Source: Zygaena filipendulae (Eukaryota; Arthropoda; Insecta; Lepidoptera; Zygaenidae). Taken from it: a DNA stretch of 64,000 bases. The notes beneath the pieces are model-generated. The model worked only from the letters and a program-made list of their open reading frames with translations, was not told the origin of the DNA and did no database searches. Below, piece by piece: positions 59,401 through 64,000 of this stretch (the first letter of the stretch is position 1; each line of letters opens with the position of its first letter). Location: contig OU015651.1 in NCBI GenBank assembly GCA_907165275.2, positions 828,501-892,500 on the forward strand, read 5' to 3'. A program made the position numbers and the translations under genes.

Positions 59401-62400
59401 CATGATCTGTTTGATTTTGATGATAATTCATACAATAGAATAAAAAAAAATGTAAAATTAAGAAAAGCCAAAGGCCTAATAATATGCACTCGGTTCCACT
59501 TGATTTCATTAACATTAGGTATGTCTAGCGATGCGAAAACCCAATTCTTCTGTAATGTTCGCTAATTTCTTTAAAAACTATATTTTAAATTAGGTATCTA
59601 GTATCTACCAAAAAACAATTTTATTGAACCCGAAACAGATGCATAATGTCAAATGCACTCCACGATTGTCACAACTATTATTTGTTATTTCGCTCGATCA
59701 TAAAAATATGAAAAAACACTGTGAAGTTAGACTTTTTCTAGTAATACAGTATTTTGAAATCACATCGTAAAGCAGCGCACGCCAGTATGGACTATTATGG
59801 ACTAGTATGGACTAATATTGTTCCTTTGGATTGAAGCACTTAGAGGTACCGATTTTAGGACGATCTGCGCTTAACGCCGCATAAATTAGTTACGACACAG
59901 CCATGACACACTACACAGCTATGGACGGTGCAGATCTGAAGAAACAGATATTTTCTAAATCAACATAAATACTTACTGTAGCTTGAGTAACGTGCACAAT
60001 TTTTTTAATACTAATATAACAATAAACAATAATTTAATAATATTAATCCTAACATTATAAATGTGAATGTGAGTTTATTTGTTGTGCTTTGACGCGCTAG
60101 GTACATAACTGATCATCATAAAATTTCGCACGCAGTTGTCAGAGATACAAAAAAAGGCATAGGCGATGGGATACCTTGGATATCTTTCATCCAAAAAAAG
60201 TACTCCGAGGGATAATATTGGGGGGGCCTAATTTGAATAAATGATTTGACTATTGAATATTGATAAAAAATTGATTGACAAAATCCACATTAAAAGTCGA
60301 GTACATGTAACGTCGTTTTTTAGTGATTACTTTAATTTCAGATTTCCCGCGGGAATTCCGGGATAAAAAGTATGTGTCAATCTGATGTATAAGCTATATT
60401 ATTGTAAAGTTTCATTCAAATCCATCCAGTAGTTTTTGCGTGAAAGAGTAACAAACACCCATCCATCCATCCATCTATCCATACATTCTTACAAACTTTC
60501 GCGTTTATAATATTAGTAGGACGTTAAAAGGAAAAATATAGGTGTCCCATATTTTTATTAATATTCTTGTGAGACTAAAAACTTAAATTTAGTCAACCAG
60601 CTTATACTGGATGTAAGGTTGAACGAGGTGCTCATTCGAACTCTCAACCCGATCATACCCCAATCGAGCCTCGAGGACATGATGTTGTATGGGCGGCGTG
60701 GTGTGGTGTTGTTCCGCAGGCACCAGCAGCACCCGCGCTCCCTCAACCAGCAGGACCGCTCCAACTCGGCGCCCAACGTGTGCATCAACATGGTGCAGCG
60801 CCCGATGACGCTCGCCGACCACCAGAGGAAATACAACCAGGTGATGCCATGGAGTGGAGATAGTACCGTGGAAATAGTAAATTGGAAATTCTAAATTCAA
60901 ATCCCCCCCTAAAAAACCATAGTGTAATATTATGCTATCGTAAAATCATAGAAACCGTTTGTAAACCGTTGATGTGTTGATCAAAGGTATAAGATTTGAG
61001 TGCTTTCCGTATTTAGTATTCGCTTCTCGTCCCAAATATCTGAGAAAACGTAATGTTAATTTATGACGTGATTTTCCATTAAAAAAATGCTGAAATGTTT
61101 GCTGATACCTTATTCATTCATTGAACGTCCCTTTGTTTTGTCACCGACGCAGCTGACTCACCTTTATTTATTTATTGTTAAGGTTTTCTCTGTAATTTAT
61201 CAGTTTTATTTTTGTATATTTTATTAGTTACATTTAACCATGAATAATTGAAGCTTTAAGTGTGACCCTCGTTTAAAATCACACCTGTATAATATGCAGA
61301 ACCAGTGCAACAACTCGCCACAGTCGTCCAACTACCTGACGTCGGGACGGAGCAACAAGGATGACAAAGACAAAATGGACGACCAACAGCACAGTCAAAG
61401 CACTCAGGTGGGCGCTAATGTGTGAAAAATTTTTTATGAAAGCGATTTATTACCAAAATTATAATTATTTCCTTAAAATTCAACCTGAATTAGTGTTAAG
61501 AAAGAATCACATTTTATAGTAGGTATAACCAAATTCAAACTTTTTTAAGTGCCAACTGTAATTAAATATGTTGAAACACACATTACAAAAAAAAATTTAA
61601 GATTTTTTTTCTTAACATATTCTTTGATCGCAAATCGTGAAAAGGGGTTGCAAAGTTTGTATAGAACAAAGTGTTTGTGTGTGAACAAAGAAACAGGTCA
61701 TCTTGATTCATTCGTTTCAACCTCCTCGATGTCAGATTTCGACCACCACGCGGACGAAGTCGCGGGCAACAGCTAGTAGTCCTACTAATATTATTAACGC
61801 GAAAGTTTGTAAGAATGTATGGATGGATGGATGGATGGATGTTTGTTTGTTACTCTTTCACGCAAAAACAACTGGATGGATTTAAATGAAACTTTACAAT
61901 AATATAGCTTATACATCAGATTAACACATAGGGTACTTTTTACCCCGGGAACTCTGAAATTAACGCGGATGCAACCGCGGGGCACAACTAGTCCAGTTTA
62001 ACGTGTTGTGTGCGTGTACGTCGGTCGGTGTGTGCGCAGGCGTCGCCGACGGGCACGCTGCGGCCGCGGCGGGCGCGCGCGCGCTCCGCCGACGAGTCGT
62101 GGAAGAACGCGCTGTCGCCGCGCGAGAGCTACGACGACTGGGTCATACACGCCGACGAGATACTCATCGGCCCGAGGATAGGTGACGTGCGCATTTGTAT
62201 TGCAAATCTATACAGGAATATTTTTTTAACAATGCACAAAAAAATTTTGGTGGATCAGTATCAGTAATAGAACACATTTTCATTATTTGTTCAAAACTTT
62301 TTAATATTTTTTTATCCGGCTTTAAATTAGCAAAATATGGACACTATCTATTCGTAATAATATCAATGGGTTGCGCGCCGTGCGGCGTACGCGGGGGTGT

Positions 62401-63086
62401 TGCAGCGGGGATGAACGACCTCGATCAGCAGTCGGTACATTGCAACCCACGTAAATACCTAGCCGAACGAGCGCTTCGCGCGCAGCGGTGGCGGCGGCCA
62501 ATAGAGTAGCCAATAAATCAATTGCAAAGTATACATCTTTCGTTCACGATAACTTTACTTTTTTGTACTAAGACTTATCAAAATAAAAAAGGTGTTTATT
62601 AAAACTCCTTTAAGTTTAATTTGTACAAGTTTGCTCACTGAATAAAAAATATTCCTGTATAATATAATGTGTTAATGAATTGACCAAAAACCTAACATCA
62701 CACACCCCATAAAAAAAAATAAACAATAATAAATATGATTAAAATACAAATTATGTCGAAAAAATTAATAGTCTAAAAGTTATTCAACATATCTATCTTT
62801 TATCGCACAAATAAAAGTACAAATGGCGAACATAACTTTTTAACCAACTTTCAAAAAGGACGAGGTTTTGTGTTCGGCTGTTGGTAGGTACCTATATGTT
62901 TTCTTCTACGAAGCTATGTTCGACGTGTGAGCAATGGGCGCTGAGGTGAACCTTGTTGCTTGTCCGGTCCCAGGCTCGGGCAGCTTCGGCACGGTGTACA
63001 AGGCGCACTGGCACGGGCCCGTCGCCGTCAAGACGCTCAACGTGAAGACGCCCACGCCGGCGCAGCTGCAGGCCTTCAAGAACGAG
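53461..63086 (+). CDS. Raf: Raf serine/threonine kinase (MAP3K), N-terminal half; continues past the window
   Basis: Exons: 53461-54036, 54937-55128, 58179-58300, 60618-60840, 61300-61407, 62040-62181, 62974-63086; 492 residues, open at the right edge. Residues 40-100 match the BRAF-specific region that pairs with KSR ([16 protein letters not shown]). Residues 126-191 are the Ras-binding domain ([17 protein letters not shown]). Residues 193-256 are a complete C1 zinc finger (H-x12-C-x2-C-x9-C-x2-C-x4-H-x2-C-x7-C). DRSNSAPNV in exon 4 is the CR2 14-3-3 phosphosite of BRAF. Exon 6 carries the N-region (ESYDDW, acidic as in BRAF), and exon 7 the glycine loop GSGSFG and VAVK lysine. The protein phosphorylates MEK downstream of Ras at the membrane. 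The start at 53461 gives an N-terminus of normal length. The exon 3/4 join has two in-frame solutions (see findings). The rest of the kinase domain is outside the window. Confidence 0.95.
55187..57617. mobile_element. Non-autonomous hAT-type element, 2.43 kb, in Raf intron 2
   Basis: Begins CAGGGGCGGATCCAGG and ends with the exact complement, flanked by perfect 8-bp duplications ACTGACTT (55179-55186, 57618-57625). The interior is AT-rich with only short frames (73 and 87 codons), so no transposase is seen. It makes up most of the 3.05-kb intron. Confidence 0.9.
57637..57945. mobile_element. Palindromic TGACGTCA MITE in Raf intron 2
   Basis: GGGATGTTGACTACTATTG to GTCAACATGCCCATTG with both GTGACGTCAC motifs. 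It starts about 12 bp after the hAT element's target duplication; the left arm lacks the AGTCCGTC part. Confidence 0.85.
58675..58875 (-). repeat. Lep1-type repeat, Raf intron 3
   Basis: ACTAGCTGTCCCGCGCTA, CCTGCGGGAATTCC, degenerate tail. Confidence 0.7.
59103..59281. mobile_element. Small MITE with ~65-bp inverted repeats in Raf intron 3
   Basis: AAGGCCCGCCGCCCATTGTG at the left is mirrored at the right; arms include GTCGACGTGACTTTCTGTCA and AAAACTATACTGAG. The arms are almost perfect, which implies recent origin. Target duplication not resolved. Confidence 0.82.
60050..60522. repeat. Two Lep1-type fragments, Raf intron 3
   Basis: A plus-strand start (60050-60170, CCTAACATTATAAATGTGAA) and a minus-strand unit (60340-60522, CCCGCGGGAATTCCGGG to TTTATAATATTAGTAGGAC with a CATC run). 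Confidence 0.7.
60526..60604. mobile_element. Fragment of the palindromic MITE at the 3' splice site of Raf exon 4
   Basis: GGTGTCCCATATTTTTATTA, then GAGACTAAAAACTTAAATTT and AGTCAACCAGC follow the right arm of the copies at 49905-49975 and 57870-57945 (about three bases in four over ~75 bp). It ends 14 bp before the exon as modelled. Confidence 0.7.
61781..61991 (+). repeat. Lep1-type repeat, complete, Raf intron 5
   Basis: CCTACTAATATTATTAACGCG, a GGAT run (61820-61843), ending GCAACCGCGGGGCACAACTAGT. It follows a small fragment ending CAACAGCTAGTAG and lies 48 bp from exon 6. Confidence 0.85.
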
Positions 63087-63749
63087 GTACACGCTATCTA
63101 CTTTCGAAGTGAAAACTTATAATTTTACTTACCTGTCGGTAAAACGGTAATTAACAAAAAAATAATTAAATAGTTATAATTTAATTGTATGCACTTTGGC
63201 ATCCTGCTGTGCGTTATATTTTAAATGTGATTGTTTCCAACCTAAAATTCTTTATTCTTTTCTTTCCTCTACAACTATTTGGTACTACGTAACGCGTAAC
63301 TGGTTTGCCTATTGTTTGTATTGGCAGTGGACCCAGCGACTCATGTTCCTTTCACCATGCTAATGCTAGTCGTTTATAATATAACTTAAGTGTGGGAAAG
63401 TTTAGGAAATTTTCTTATTCTATAACTATATCTCAACTTGTGTCTGTTTTTTCTCCAATAAATAAATAAATAAACCGACTTCAAAAAAACACAAAAATGC
63501 ATTATGATAGTTTTTATCATAAACGAGATATTGTAACTGAATACCGATTTAATCCAAAAGACAATAATTCCATGCGATATTATTATTATTTGTCTGTGCT
63601 ACCACTGATCGGTTTGAAGTTGGTGAAGGTCTGTGGACTTGGGTTGTTATGGTGAAGCTCATACACTTGCAATGTGGCGGGAATGGATTTGGTCCATCTA
63701 CCCACTCCCTATTTGGCTTGTCATGAAAATAAAACAAACTCACTTTCGC

Positions 63750-63900
63750 ATTTATAATTCAATTCAATTCGTTTATTTGCCAAAATATGGTACATGTAAA
63801 GGTGGTATATTATGTCAGGTACATCATATTCTGCCGTTGCTCGGCGTGCAAATGTCATATTATCAATTTTTATTAATTTATATACCTACTGTCTAAGTTA
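63750..63900 (-). mobile_element. Probable LINE 3' tail
   Basis: (AATTC)n followed by GTTTATTTGCCAAAATATGG looks like a minus-strand retroposon end. 63087-63750 (Raf intron 7) has no exon or other feature I recognise. Confidence 0.4.
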
Positions 63901-64000
63901 TTTCGATCATTACAAAACACGTATAACAGCAAGTATAAGGATAAAAATGCTCATACACGGCCCTAAAATCAGAGGCGATACCGGGAGTAATGTTGCCAGG

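Noticed and set aside
63087..64000. Search for the next Raf kinase exon
   Set aside because: No frame with the expected kinase motifs; the intron continues past the window.

Overview
The window looks like chromosomal DNA of a moth or butterfly (Lepidoptera). It is AT-rich, with short GC-rich exons scattered in long introns. It carries dozens of copies of the repeat whose ends read CTACTAATATTATAAA and ACAGCTAGT (a Lep1-type non-autonomous Helitron, named from memory), plus tRNA-derived SINEs, LINE tails and several MITE families. There are no bacterial operons, CRISPR arrays, tRNA or rRNA genes. Coding exons were assembled by hand from splice sites, reading-frame phase and paralogue comparison.

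Layout. (1) 1-17.9 kb is gene-poor repeat sequence. Its centrepiece is a four-level nest at 11.83-17.80 kb: a SINE split at a TA by an intact DD41D-spaced mariner-like transposon with ~490-bp inverted repeats. The left repeat of that transposon is split by a 3.15-kb non-coding LTR element, and a 210-bp hAT-type MITE sits just upstream of the transposase. (2) 17.9-27.1 kb (+) is gene A, an NRF-6-like (nose resistant to fluoxetine) membrane acyltransferase, 14 exons seen, first exon missing. (3) 43.5-28.45 kb (-) is gene B, a complete 13-exon paralogue (841 aa) placed tail-to-tail with A. Seven or more intron positions are shared, which argues for an old local duplication. A 5'-truncated LINE with a 582-codon reverse-transcriptase frame lies in its second intron. 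(4) 52.26-44.67 kb (-) is gene C, a 368-aa RNA-binding protein with an acidic N-terminus, two RRMs and a Gly/Arg-rich tail (nucleolin-like layout). (5) 53.46 kb to past the right edge (+) is Raf kinase (phl in Drosophila): BRAF-specific region, Ras-binding domain, C1 zinc finger, 14-3-3 site and the first part of the kinase domain. Gene C and Raf are divergent across a 1.2-kb GC-richer interval.

Working relations. Raf is the MAP3K of the Ras-ERK pathway. The NRF-6 family are multipass membrane proteins with an acyltransferase-3 domain; A keeps the R-x10-H motif while B has K-x10-H. Nothing suggests that the four genes form one pathway. I see no new defence or metabolic system. The most interesting signals are a MITE remnant that forms the 3' splice-site region of a Raf exon, duplicated splice-acceptor blocks in both NRF genes, the intact young mariner with its nested insertions, and an LTR pair identical over ~850 bp but divergent at one end.
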